NCBI GenBank assembly: GCA_028386065.3
Contig: JAKUCV010002140.1
Span: 19,093 to 83,092, forward strand
Source of the DNA: Turnera subulata
Lineage: Eukaryota; Streptophyta; Magnoliopsida; Malpighiales; Passifloraceae
Direction of reading: 5' to 3'
DNA length: 64,000 nucleotides
Of this stretch, positions 23,540-38,531 are shown piece by piece. The translations under genes and the position numbers were made by a program. Position 1 is the first letter of the stretch. Each line of letters starts with the position of its first letter. The notes below the pieces were generated by a model. The model saw only the letters and a program-made list of their open reading frames with translations. It had not been told where the DNA came from and did no database searches.

Positions 23540-26500
23540 ATGGCCGGGGCAGCCTCGGCTCTGTTCCTCCTCGACATAAAGGGCCGGGTTCTGGTGTGGC
23601 GCGACTACCGCGGCGATGTCTCCGCCGTCCAAGCCGAACGCTTCTTCACTAAGCTCATCGAGAAAGAGGTTTCCCCCTTTCTATATCAATTCTCTCTCTT
23701 TCTTTCTTTCTTTCTTTCTTAGCAAGTAGGAACCAATCGAATCAACAATTATACTTTAAAAAAAAAAAACTTCACATACTTATCTCAATTTCGCTTGCTT
23801 TGAGTTTTGGTTTAGGGAGATCCGCAGTCTCAAGATCCGGTTGTGTACGATAACGGCGTCAGTTACATGTTCGTCCAGCACAGCAACGTTTATCTCATGA
23901 CCGCCGCCCGCCAGAACTGCAATGCCGCCAGTCTTCTCTCCTTCCTACATCGCGTCGTTGATGTAACTAACCATCCTCTCCTCTTCGTTTCTAGTTTTTA
24001 CATTATTTCTTTTCATGTGTGTAGATGTGATTGTTCATTCGATTTGGGTCTTTTTTTGAATTTTCCTAGGTGTTTAAGCATTACTTTGAGGAATTAGAAG
24101 AGGAATCGCTCCGGGATAACTTTGTTGTCGTGGTATGTTCTTCTCTGGTTTGCTTTAGCTAGGAAAGCTTTGTTATGTTACGGCTTATGAAGAGATGTTG
24201 ATTATGATGGTGTTGCGTCTGCTTTCTGTGTCTTGGCAGTATGAGTTGCTTGATGAAATGATGGATTTTGGATACCCTCAGTATACCGAGGCGAGAATTC
24301 TTAGTGAGTTTATCAAGACCGATGCTTACAGGATGGAAACCACGCAGAGACCTCCCATGGCTGTGACAAATGCTGTGTCTTGGCGAAGCGAAGGGATAGT
24401 TTACAAGAAGAACGAAGTATAATTGCGCTGCTTTACAACATTTTGATGTCTCCCCATGTTTTAAATTTCTGAATGCTAGTGATAAATCTTAATTCTTTTC
24501 TTTGTTCAGGTCTTCTTGGATGTGGTGGAGAGCGTTAATATACTTGTCAATAGCAATGGACAAGTAATTAGGTCAGATGTTGTTGGGGCATTGAAGATGA
24601 GAACTTATCTGAGGTTTGTCCTCTACTAAACTTTGGAGTTATATGTTATTTGATAGCGACTGACGCTTTTTTGGTGGGTTCCTTAGCCTACTGGATTTGT
24701 TATGCTTACCAATTCAATACGATATCAAAATGTCATTTATTGCATTTTAGTTTGTTAACTGTGTCACGGTTGGATGTGTTTGCTTTGCCTTCAATTTGTT
24801 TCACCTGGGAAGAAATGTTGCTTTTTTATGCCCCCTATAGAACATGCTCCTTTTGCATCATTCAATGTTTTGTAGGTCCCTAGGTTCTGTGTTGTACATG
24901 TTCAAGCTCTGTATCTTATATCTAAGCAAAGTTCCTTACTGGAACTGGCAGAGGATAGTTTGATGAATGGTATAATCTGTTGGGTTATTTCTATAAATAG
25001 GTTTTCATACAGTCACTACTTTGTGAGACTTGCTTTCTGTCGTACAAACTTCCAAATTCTATACTATCTCCAGAAAGAAACTTGATCTGCAGAAACTCAC
25101 GGTATCATCTACAGTGGAAATAGATATTATCTGCAAACCATTGCCATGCTTCTTAACATTGTTGAAACTAGAAAAGAACTGCTCGCTTCCTTTGGATCTG
25201 TCACTTGCTTATGGTTGCATCACATTGAGCCGTCATAAAAGAACTGTGGATATTATGATTGCTTTGAAATCATGGAAAAAAAATTATTTAAATGATTAGT
25301 AGTGTGTATAGCTTTTGACACATGATGCGTAAAAGTACCATGTCTTGCATGTTTTCTTCTGTAAATTGGAGTGCAATTCAGCTTTTCATGTTGTACATTT
25401 TTTAGCTGAAAACTGAAACTATCTTTGGCTTATTTGCTGCAGTGGTATGCCCGAGTGTAAACTTGGCCTAAATGATAGAGTACTATTGGAGGCTCAAGGT
25501 CGGGCAACTAAGGGAAAGGCTATTGATTTGGAGGATATTAAATTTCACCAGTATGTGGTTTACTTTGCAGCAGTACAAATGTGCTGTTTTGATTTATTAG
25601 CAGCTTAGGTTTCTCCTTTTATTTCTCACCCCATTTCTCACTTTTGGTTTAGGTGTGTACGGTTGGCCCGATTTGAAAATGATAGGACAATTTCATTTAT
25701 CCCACCTGATGGGTCTTTTGATCTGATGACATACAGGCTAAGCACTCAGGTTTACCATGTGGTCTGATCTTTTTTTTAAAACAACCCTTACAATTCTTTT
25801 CAGAACAACTGACCAGTTCCAATGTGCTGTATTCTAGGTAAAGCCTCTGATTTGGGTGGAAGCCCAGGTTGAAAGGCATTCCAGAAGTCGGGTTGAGATG
25901 ATGGTGAAGGCTAGGAGTCAATTCAAGGAGCGCAGGTATTTGCTTTTCTCAGTGGTGCAACTTTCTGTAGATAGTCACAGTTAAAGATTATTTATAAAAT
26001 TTTAATTGTACAGCACTGCAACGAATGTTGAGATTGAGTTGCCTGTGCCAGCTGATGCTTCCAATCCTAATGTCCGGACATCAATGGGATCTGCATCCTA
26101 TGCGCCTGAACATGATGCATTAATGTGGAAAATTAAATCTTTTCCTGGTGGCAAGGTATGTGCTTTCTTTATTCTAAATGAAAAGGCAGAAAGCAAGAAT
26201 TAATTGTCTGCTCTTACTTTCATTTATTTTTGCTCATGATAGCTATTTTTCTGGTGTAATTATTATAGTTTCCTTTTTGCACTTTTGGTACTGATTGTAC
26301 CTCGGTTGTATTTGCATCTTTGCACTGTGCAGGAGTACATGTTAAGGGCAGAGTTCAGTCTTCCTAGTATTAGTGCTGAAGAAGCAACTCCTGAGAGGAA
26401 AGCTCCTATCCGTGTTAAGTTTGAGATTCCATATTTTACTGTTTCAGGAATACAGGTATGCCAATTCAATTGCAAATGATTGCAAGCATCACAAATATTT

Positions 26501-26770
26501 GACTTCTAGAAAGCATGACACTAAGATTCCCATGGGTTATTCTTTTTTTACCTTTTTTGAAGATATCATCATCAAAGTTTGTAGTTCCTTCGAGTTCCGT
26601 AACTTTCTGCACCATTTTTAAAGACAATTCAGGCAACTAGTTTAATGTCTTATTGTGTTGGATTTTGAAAGGTTCGATACCTGAAGATTATTGAGAAGAG
26701 TGGCTATCAAGCTCTTCCATGGGTGAGATACATAACAATGGCTGGTGAATACGAGCTGAGGCTTATCTGA
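23540..26770 (+). CDS. AP1M: AP-1 complex subunit mu (clathrin adaptor medium chain, 11 exons)
   Basis: Exons are 23540-23668, 23816-23962, 24070-24132, 24240-24416, 24510-24613, 25443-25550, 25653-25749, 25838-25935, 26014-26155, 26333-26455 and 26672-26770. They sum to 1287 nt (428 residues), the usual length of plant AP1M. The N-terminal longin-like part begins MAGAASALFLLDIKGRVLVW. The C-terminal mu-homology domain starts near residue 168 and ends in the conserved PWVRYITMAGEYELRLI. The mu subunit binds tyrosine-based sorting signals of cargo at the trans-Golgi network/early endosome. In Arabidopsis AP1M2 (HAPLESS13) works in vacuolar sorting and cytokinesis. Intron 1 contains a CTTT microsatellite near 23698-23720. 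Intron 5 is the longest (829 bp). Nothing suggests inactivation. Confidence 0.96.
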
Positions 26771-28136
26771 TGATGCTTCTTTAAAGGGCTTGCCAATCCT
26801 AAGTGCTGATTCCAGGTTGCCAATTTTTTATGTTTATTCATGGGGTTGAATCTCTTGGGACACTGAACTGTTGGATAAAGAAGCATCTATGGGATTCGAC
26901 TATCTTGGTTCAGTGCTTTGCTGAGAATATCATTTCTATTCTTCATGGCTTTGTTACTTTCTGTTTGCTTCATTGTTGTATTATTTTGTAATGGCTTCCT
27001 TGATCACTTGTTTTGCCTTTTTTTTTTTCATATTTCAAATTATAGATACAAATTTTGCAGTATATTGTATCTGTCATTATGGGTGGGTGCTCTGTAGAAA
27101 GTCGAAGTAGCTTCAACCCTCAATGGTCAATAGTTGCTCCCCGGATCATGTGGATGGTGATTATGCAGTGGGTTGTCGTCTGCGGCTTTCTGCATAAGAA
27201 AGCAATAATCCAACATAACCAGGTGTGCGACCCAGGTCGAAAGCAGAAAACAAAAGAATGGAAAGCAGTAATCTAATGCCTCATACGAGCAAAATTGGAC
27301 GGTTAGGGTAATTTGGAAGAGAATTGTCGGAAAGAACCATAATAATAATGGCATCAATTGCTGTCGCTAAAAATTGAAGTTTGGATGTTGTGGTGTATAA
27401 TTGGTTATTATTCTATGATTACCGTGGTTTTTTGTGCTACTGGTATGCTTTATTTGTCAAAAAAATAATTATTATACTATGATCTTCAAATGACATGGAT
27501 TCTTTGCACGTGCAAAGTGGGAGTAGCTGATTGCCAATGCCGATCTTTTCAAGTTCCAATAGTCAGGCCTTTCCTCCCTTATTTCTTCACGCCTTCTTTA
27601 TTGTATGCTATCTACGGCTACCGCTTTGGCGTAAGGCCTCATTGGGCGGAGATCTGTTTTCTTTCAAGCATTTTTGGTGATTTGTTGAGATTAAAGGGAA
27701 ATGAGGCAGGGCCGGACAGGAATGTAAGGGTAAGGGTATTGACAAGAACAATCTATCGACATGTAACGTAAGGTTGAAGGAGTCAGTGGGTAGAAAAAGA
27801 TTGATGGAGATCAGTAGTGGGCATAATTCATGCAACGACGCTTCAACGCAAGACTTCCAAGTGAAGAGAATATAACCATGGCCGAAATGGGGTCGGTAAA
27901 TTGCGCACGGTGGACGTGCTCTTTAACTTTTTCTTCTCTACAGTCGTTATGGGAATAATATAGGAAGTTCCATGGGCATTACCTATGCATAATCAAAATC
28001 CAAATCTTGGCCTCTGCCAAATAACGCTATGGAAACCAGAGGGAAAGTGGCAGTCGGCCCAGGGGCTTCATCACTATGGTAAATATTTTCTCTGTGGCTG
28101 CCCCACTTAACCACTAGGAAAAAGACGAGTTGTTTC
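26771..28136. other. Intergenic region after AP1M
   Basis: It includes the AP1M 3' UTR. No supported gene, RNA or transposon end was seen. It may hold an unrecognised upstream exon of the following NLR-derived gene, whose start is uncertain. Confidence 0.5.
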
Positions 28137-29957
28137 ATGTGGAGCATTCACATTGACTTGGCCCTGGAGCACTATCATTGGCTCCGGAGACCATCCTCAA
28201 GTTTTAGTCCTGAAGTAGCAAAAAATATTAGTCTCACCAACTCTCTCCTTCATTTTCTGTGCTTGCAGAACACATTTGGCTCGTTTGTACATCTGATTAA
28301 GTTAACCATGCCTTATCTGAACTTCACATGTAGGTTGGATGAGCGTCACTTGATTGATGAGGAGATGCTGAGAAGAAAAAGTCAAGTGGATGTTATTCCT
28401 GGTCCATCAAAAGAAGCGCAACAGATCTCATCTACAGTCATTGATAGCAAAGGTGAGAGTTCTTTAGGAACTTTCAGATCAAACTATGAAAATCTTGCTC
28501 ACTGTCTCAAGTCTTGCCTGGACTACGCTAGTATTGTTTGCAAGAGGTACTCTGTAGAGAAAGAAAAACTAGTTCGTCTTTTGTTGGCCGAAGGTCTAAT
28601 ACAGGAACAACCTGGGGAGATTATGGAGGATACAGGAGTAAAGATTGTTCATGAACTAATTAGCCTGGGAATGCTTCGGGAATTGGAAGATGGGACTGAA
28701 GTAGAAGTCCCTAAATCATACCATGAATTATCTATTCTTAAGGTGGAGAAGCAAGAATTTGTCGCTAAAACCAGCATTTCACCTCACCGAGTGATGATCA
28801 GGGATGATGGAAGAGACATCCATCCTTTCTTTGAAGACAGTTTGATTCAATCTTTATTTATAATCACTGTAGAACGACGACATTCTTCTTTTTATCCTAC
28901 TCGTGGCCTTTCTCGGGGTTATATGGAAGCTGTTTGTAGCGTACGCTCTCTTCTGGTGTTGGATTTGGATGGCAAGATAGAGTGCTTGCCGGATGAGGTG
29001 GGGAACCTGGTTCACCTCAGGTACTTAGGTTTGGTTAATTCAGATATGGATGCTCTTCCACCAACTTTAGCCAATCTTCAAAGACTACAGACCTTAGACA
29101 TTAGGATGAGTCGACTGGAGATATTACCGGTAGAAATTTTGAGTATGACACAGCTGAGACACATTCTAATGTCCAAATGTATAAATGATGGTGAAATTAG
29201 AGTTCCAAAGGGAATTCGGGCACTGTCCAATCTTCACACTTTGTGTGGCTTATATGCTGGAGATGGCATTGCCAGTGAATTGAGTGCCTTAACCCAACTA
29301 AGAGAACTAGGTGCTAAGCGTGTATCTGAAGATCATGCAAGTGAGCTGTCTGAAGCTATTATGAACATGGAAAACCTGGTTTGCCTCTCGCTAGAAGCAG
29401 AGGAAATCTTCTTTGAAAAAGAAGATACACCCTTTTCACTTTTCCCAGAAATGGAACAGTTCTGTCCTCCACCTCTTCTTCAAAAGCTTTATTTACATGG
29501 TGGTCTGGTTGAACTTCCCTCCTGGATTGTCTCCATGGGAAACCTCACCAGCTTATATTTATCTTCCTCGGCTCTCTCAGAAAACCCAACTCCAGCCCTT
29601 CAGTCGCTTCCGAAGTTAAGACATCTTACTCTATGGAATGCCTACAAGGCAAAGCAGATTGGCAAAGAATTTTGCAAGGCGGGTGGGTTCCCAGTGCTGG
29701 AAACTCTCACGATTGCATCTGATTTTCTTGTCGAGTGGACAGAGATTGTACAAGGCGCTTTTCCAAGTTTGAAGTGTCTCGGCCTTCGCAATTGTTTAAG
29801 TTTGAAGTTTCTTCCTGAAGGTTTGCAGACCATTTCCACACTTGATGAATTGCACTTGAGCCCTATGCATCCAGATCTTGCGAGGAGATTGAGTGGAGAA
29901 GAGAATTACAAGATCAAGCACATTTCTCAGTTTTGGACCATTCCGTGGATTGGCTAA
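28137..29957 (+). CDS. NLR-derived protein: winged-helix remnant plus leucine-rich repeats, no P-loop
   Basis: A single open frame of 606 residues. Residues about 118-185 (LAHCLKSCLDYASIVCKRY, then EKLVRLLLAEGLIQEQPGE) match the winged-helix (ARC2) part of CC-type NLR resistance proteins. About ten leucine-rich repeats follow from residue 268, with LxxLPxxxxxLxxLxxL patterning (IECLPDEVGNLVHLRYLGL). The coiled-coil domain, P-loop (GxxGxGKT), RNBS motifs and GLPL are absent and there is no room for them. The LRR part has no stops or frameshifts over 340 codons, which argues against simple decay. It could be a regulatory or decoy protein, or a recently truncated NLR. The first ~65 residues may be intronic or untranslated, because acceptor-like sites precede AACACATTTGG and GTTGGATGAG. 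The true start is therefore uncertain. Confidence 0.7.
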   Translation: MWSIHIDLALEHYHWLRRPSSSFSPEVAKNISLTNSLLHFLCLQNTFGSFVHLIKLTMPYLNFTCRLDERHLIDEEMLRRKSQVDVIPGPSKEAQQISSTVIDSKGESSLGTFRSNYENLAHCLKSCLDYASIVCKRYSVEKEKLVRLLLAEGLIQEQPGEIMEDTGVKIVHELISLGMLRELEDGTEVEVPKSYHELSILKVEKQEFVAKTSISPHRVMIRDDGRDIHPFFEDSLIQSLFIITVERRHSSFYPTRGLSRGYMEAVCSVRSLLVLDLDGKIECLPDEVGNLVHLRYLGLVNSDMDALPPTLANLQRLQTLDIRMSRLEILPVEILSMTQLRHILMSKCINDGEIRVPKGIRALSNLHTLCGLYAGDGIASELSALTQLRELGAKRVSEDHASELSEAIMNMENLVCLSLEAEEIFFEKEDTPFSLFPEMEQFCPPPLLQKLYLHGGLVELPSWIVSMGNLTSLYLSSSALSENPTPALQSLPKLRHLTLWNAYKAKQIGKEFCKAGGFPVLETLTIASDFLVEWTEIVQGAFPSLKCLGLRNCLSLKFLPEGLQTISTLDELHLSPMHPDLARRLSGEENYKIKHISQFWTIPWIG

Positions 29958-30372
29958 TTACACCTAGCTCAAGAAGTAAGATGCACCACATTTTAATGTT
30001 TAATGTACTTTGAATTCCCCAGATATTTTCATTGCGATTTTTTTCATTAATATTTAGGTACTGAAAGTAAAGGATGCAAAATGTTTTAATCTAAGCATCA
30101 ATATGTCTGGCTCGACATATTGATAAGTATACAACGTTATCTTAATATATTAAAAAGAAGGGTACAGCGCACATTTGTAGCAAACTATTACATGTTCTAA
30201 ACTGGCTGCTGGTAATTAACAAATCATCTAAACCACCAGATAAATGCACTTGCGTCATCTCTGGGGTATGTGTACTACTAAAGTCTTACAGGGGTTCTGA
30301 ATGTAAAGCATGTGTCCTAGTAAAGTCTTACAATAATAATAACTGCAGGATAGAAGTTAGCCTATCCCATGG

Positions 30373-33209
<2,837 letters not shown>

Positions 33210-33374
33210 GACGGAGACGGATCTTCTCTTCTTTGTTTTTGTGTTTGGTTTGAGTTTGTGTCGACTCTGTCTTTTTCAAAGGGATTCGAAGGTTTTTTTT
33301 TTCTTTTTCCTTGTTTCCTCTCACTTTTGATTTTGATGTGGCAGTTGCTTGTTTTTACGTCGAGATTCATGCAC

Positions 33375-33382
33375 TATTTATA
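33375..33382 (-). promoter_or_regulatory. TATA box of the TAA1-type gene
   Basis: On the minus strand the sequence reads TATAAATA, 166 nt before the ATG at 33209. It is followed by a long CT/T-rich stretch that could be the leader. Confidence 0.6.
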
Positions 33383-36348
33383 GGCAAAAGAAGTGGGTGC
33401 GCTGTTACCTTATGAGACGCCTTCTTTTTCTTTTTCTTTTTTTCTTTTTTTTTTTTGCCCAAGAGACGTTTTCTTTTTCTGTTTGTTCCCGTTCGTGAGA
33501 ATATGATATGCTAGTTCCTTTTTTTGTTTTGGTCAGATATGGTATGGTAGATTGACACCATTAGATATATACAACGATTTTGGATATATGCATCCCAACC
33601 AATAGCATTAGAAGATAAGATTTTTTAAGTTTATCTCCCCTTACTCCCCTTCCCAAGAGTGTCGGGTTTACATTTTATATGGAAAATGTAAAAAAAAAAA
33701 AACAATAATTAGATATTAAATGGGAGTGGTGTGCAATGTCAATAGGATGATGATTCAAGGAAACAAATTGATTCAAAATTTTGCACAAACACTTGTGGCA
33801 GTTAATTAATGAGAAGTCATATCAAGTGACTCCATCACTTATTACAATAACGATTAACGACCTGTGTGTAGGTACCATTTATTTATCGGTACAAAATCTT
33901 TTATCCAAGAATTGAATGAAATTTCCCAGCATTAGCATTAGCAGCATCCGACAGGAAATAGAGCAAAACTAAGATGGGACTTATAATATAAATTTGAAGT
34001 ATCACCCATTCTAAATTCTAACTACCAATAACTTGGCTTTGGAAGATTAGCTCGATACGTTTAACCGTAAAGATAGTTTTTACATAGCATCTTTTGATGA
34101 TGCTCTAATTCTTACACAGTGTACCCAATTCATTCCACAAAAAGGTTCGTGCATCAATTTGCTGTCGCTGTCTCCTCCTGTAACGTCGTGATAAACAATT
34201 AATCCAGACTTTCAAAAACTTTTCAATCCTCAAAAGCAAAATTTGGACAACGGTCAATATCCTTGGGTTGGATATCCATGAATCTTAGCGATTTGGAAAA
34301 GGAAAATTGTGCCGAAATCTGTATTTTAAACCCCTAGCTAGGTCGAGCATGGTTGTCACTTCATTTCTGTGTTTCGAAATGGTTATTACTTCATTGCTGA
34401 TGTAGATTAAGATAATATCCATAAATTAATGATGAACATAACACTCTAAATGCTAGAAAGGTGATGTGGTACGTAGCTCTCAAATTCGGTGAATCGAAAC
34501 AAATACGTCAACGAAAATTTTCTCAATGATTAACATAAACATAAAAAAAAAATTCTTACTGTAGTATATTACATACAATGAAAAGAATTAATGCCCTGAT
34601 CTTTGTCTTATTTCACCCGTTTTACTTGCGCATATCCTTATCGTCATTCTGATTGAACTATTTGAAGGGATCAGAGTTGATCGTAAATAATTAACAGAAG
34701 GCTGCACGCAAAATCGTTCTTTGATCTTATTAAAGAATATAGAAAGAAAGAACGAAGACCGAAACATATATGATAAATTAATTAAGAACACAAGCTTAAA
34801 ATCCTCTCGATCGAAACATAAACCTAAAAATGGTCGACATTTTGTCGGCGAGAATCTCATGCATGTCATGTGCCCACCAATGATGATCTCATGTTCTAGT
34901 GTTGATATGGCACGTGCCACTGGCACCCCCTTGTTTCCAGAATCTCCCGCTACTGGTCGCAATCATCTTTAGTTTTGCTTGCAATCTTTTTTTTTTCTGG
35001 TCAAAATCAATCTTAACTATAGCGACAATTGAGTAATTGAATGTTGGCAGTCGGGAAAAATGAGGTTGGGAATATTCAACTCTTCCTTAATTAATTTTTT
35101 TCCCCTCCTGTGTTGTGTTCTTGAGAACATACGCCGAATGTTATCTAATTGTTGTACGAATTGATTTGATGCCCCAATTTTATTTGTACAAATATATATG
35201 GCGAATGGCGTGCTTTTGAGGACTGCCGATCTGTGGTATATGTATATTTAGAATTGCGTTTCCCCATCATAACTGAAAAAATATTTTAATCGTATGAATC
35301 TTTATCCCAGAACTATGCAGTCCTTACTTTTATGTATTTTTTCTCTTCTAAAACAAATTGAAGAAAAATATCAGAAAAATATAAAACCGCAATAACTGTA
35401 TAGCTAGTTAGGCAATTTCGTAATTATACAAGTATTAGATTGTATAATCAAGAATAACCCAAATAAATTGATTTTATAAGTTGTACAAATATGAGATTGT
35501 ATAATTTGAAGATAATTCAGTCAAATGAATACTAGCTATACTAACAAGGTGCATATAACTTTTCCATGCTCATCCCATACAAACTCTAAAACTAAAATGC
35601 TTAAATTGAAGCAATTCTAATATGGATGACCTCCTACACTTACAAAATAAATAGTTGAGGCCCAAGACTTATTTTGGGCCTTATTATTTTAACACCAATT
35701 ATAAGTTATTGCCTATGAATGGTCACACTTGATTAGCATAAAAAAAAAAGAGTTATTGCCTATAATTTTTTTTTTAAAAAAAAATTATAGTGGCCAGCAG
35801 ATAAAAATATCTGAACATTGAGAAAAAAATCATAATATCAATAGATTCGGAATCTAAGATTTCCATTATTCAAGTTATTTCCATTGAAAAGAGAACCAGA
35901 GAATAACATGTAGTTCCATTATTCAGTTATTTCCAAATTAAATAGCAAGACAATGATAATATTCAAGTTTAAATTTAGAGAAAATGAAAGATAAGAGAAC
36001 TGGATGGTCTAAAAAATTATTTGCTGGGACTTGATAAGCATAAGGACAAAAAAGTAACGTGAATCCGCAAAAAAGTGAGCCCAGGTGGATAAGAGGCCTC
36101 ATAAATAAAACCCCCGATTCCCGTGTCTTGTTTTGGTACCAAGACAATCAAGGATAACCAATCAAAGAATAAAGCTATGTCTAGGCATGAATCCAGTAGA
36201 AGATCACAACTTATTCTAATTAACTTTTACTTTTTATTGATCTAATAGATTCCCAAATCCTACGAGCTGTAAAATTACCCTGAAAATGACCAAGTCCACA
36301 GGATTTGATGCTTGGAATTATTAGGCACAATTGTAGCAGAAGCTTTTT
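33383..36348. other. AT-rich intergenic region
   Basis: Nearly 3 kb with no supported gene. It contains T-rich runs (33420-33460), homopolymer A runs and a small perfect 8-bp-arm hairpin AGGCCCAA/TTGGGCCT near 35658-35681. Open frames around 34588-34972 on both strands show no domain or splice context. Confidence 0.6.
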
Positions 36349-36617
36349 GCTATAATTGCGTAATGAAAGATGAATTTTGATCATGAGGGTCAATTCCCAT
36401 TACCAGCAGAGGTAGAGAAGTACATGTCAACAACAGTAGCATATAGAGGGATTTTAGAGGCCAAAATTGTTGGATCACGTATTAGAGGTATAAATAATTT
36501 TAGGAGAAAAGCTCCAGGAGGATGTGCTTTGTCTAGGCTCGGGCCTTGCTTCTGGATGTCTTAGTTGGGTTCCACCCCAGGAAGGCTGGCTAAAGTTTAA
36601 TGTGGACGGGTCTGTTC

Positions 36618-36980
36618 TGCTGAACAAAGTTTTGCTACCACAACGTGAACAATGCGCAGCACTAAACACTAACCTTTCACACTACCAACCTCGTCACACA
36701 GGCAGACTGTGCTGAGACTAAGCAAGATTAACTTGCACAGGCAGGTTGTGCATAACCTGAGCACTTAAAAGAGACTCTGAGAAATGTTAGAGAGAAATGC
36801 TTGAAAGCTTTTTTGGGATATATTTTCCATTAGAAACATGGCCTTTATATAGACTACAGGAACTAACAATCTAACCTAGAAATTAGGAAACTACCAAATC
36901 TACTAGATATTTAACAATCAAGGTCAAATCTAAGTCATAACAACCTAGATATAATCTAAATAAGGTGTTGATCTTTAACG
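36618..36980 (-). repeat. Copia 3' LTR (left, with a ~66-bp deletion)
   Basis: It begins TGCTGAACAAAG and ends GTTGATCTTTAACG. The terminal base pair differs from the right LTR (AACA), so the canonical CA end has mutated. Relative to the right LTR it lacks about 66 bp, after CCTGAG. Confidence 0.92.
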
Positions 36981-38507
36981 CTCCCCCTCAACACCAACTC
37001 CCCCTCTTTCCACCATGCAAACTTGTTGCCACACAAGCCTTTTGTGAACACATCTGCGACTTGATCTTCAGTCTTCACCTGCCTTAGCTCTACTTCTTCT
37101 TCAAGGACTTTTTCCCTGATAAAGTGATAATGAACTTCCACGTGTTTAGTCCTTGCATGAAACACGGGATTCTCAGCCAAACGCATTGCTGATTGATTAT
37201 CACAATACAAAGGAATTGCATAATCAATTGACTGATGCAAATCCTTCAGCAACTGCATAAGCGAAGTGTTCTCTTGAGCTGCCATTGCTGCAACTCAATA
37301 TTCTGCTCCTGTTGTGGATAAAGACACTGTTGGTTGTCTTTTACTACACCAGGAAATTGCTCCAGACCCGAGTCTACAAACATACCCAGCAGTTGAACGT
37401 CGGGTATCATGATCACCTGCATAGTCAGCATCACAGTAGCCAACTAATCTGCAGTCTTCACCTCTCTACAGAATTCCATTATCAAGTGTACCCTTGACAT
37501 ATCTCAAGATTCTTTTGACTGCTTCTAAATGAGGCTTCTTTAGATTTTGCATATACCTACTCATCACACCGACCGCATAGGAGATGTCTGGTCTTGTTTG
37601 CGCCAGATATATCAAACTACCCACTAAATGACGATACATCGTTGCATCTTCCAAATCTTTTCCTTCATGAGCATATAACTTGGCATTTGGCTCCATAGGT
37701 GTTGATATTGGTTTGCAATAGTGCATTTCGAATTTCTTCAGCAAATCTTTGCAATATTTCTGCTAATGAAGAAAGATACTTTCTTGTGTACGGTCAATTT
37801 CAAGACCGAGAAAGTGCTTAAGCAGCCCAAGCTCTTTCATCTGGAAGCGAACTAACAAATTCTGCTTTATCTGGAGAATTTCCTCTTCACTATCTCCTGT
37901 GAGGAATAAATCATCCACATAGACCAGTACTATAACTAACTTCCCTCCACTAGCTTTAACAAACAAGCTAGATTCTACAGTTGTCACAGCATAACTGCCT
38001 TGGACTAAAAACTCAGCAATTTTGCCATACCAGGCACTTGATGCTTGTTTTAGTCCATAGAGAGCATTCCGGAGTTTACATACATACTCGAGATGATCTT
38101 GACTCTCGAGACCTTTTGGTTGATGCATGTAGATCTCTCAATCCAGCTCCCCATGCAAAAATGCATTCTTTACGTCCATCTGCCACAGGTTCCAATTCTT
38201 ACTAGCTGCAAGTGCTAGTAGAACTCGCACAGTTGTAAGCTTTGCGAATGGACTAAATGTTTCATTGTAGTCTAGTCCATACTGTTGAGAGAATCCTCGA
38301 GCTACCAAATGAGCCTTATACCTCAATCGACCCATCTGTACGACGTTTTATCTTGTAAACCCATTTGTAAAAAATAGGTTTTACTCCTCCTGCCAGTGGC
38401 ACAAGCTTCCAAGTCTGGTTATGATCTAATGCTGCAAGCTCCTCTTGCATAGCTTTAATCCATCTTGAGGTCAAAGATGCTTCTTCAAAACTCTCAGGTT
38501 CTTTCAC
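36956..38507 (-). pseudogene. Copia pol remnant: reverse transcriptase and RNase H
   Basis: On the minus strand, sequential frames give the Copia RT ([39 protein letters not shown] with the YVDD active site), the linker [10 protein letters not shown] and the RNase H end (LYCDNQSAMRLAENPVFHAR, VADVFTKGL). Stops or frameshifts break the frame near 38320, 38130, 37750 and 37290. The domains are recognisable, but the protein cannot be made intact. Confidence 0.9.
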
Positions 38508-38531
38508 ATATTCTATAACAGCAGTACTGGC

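Noticed and set aside
35658..35681. Small hairpin AGGCCCAA/TTGGGCCT as an RNA gene or terminator
   Set aside because: It is isolated in AT-rich intergenic DNA with no flanking gene end or conserved loop; 8-bp arms occur by chance.
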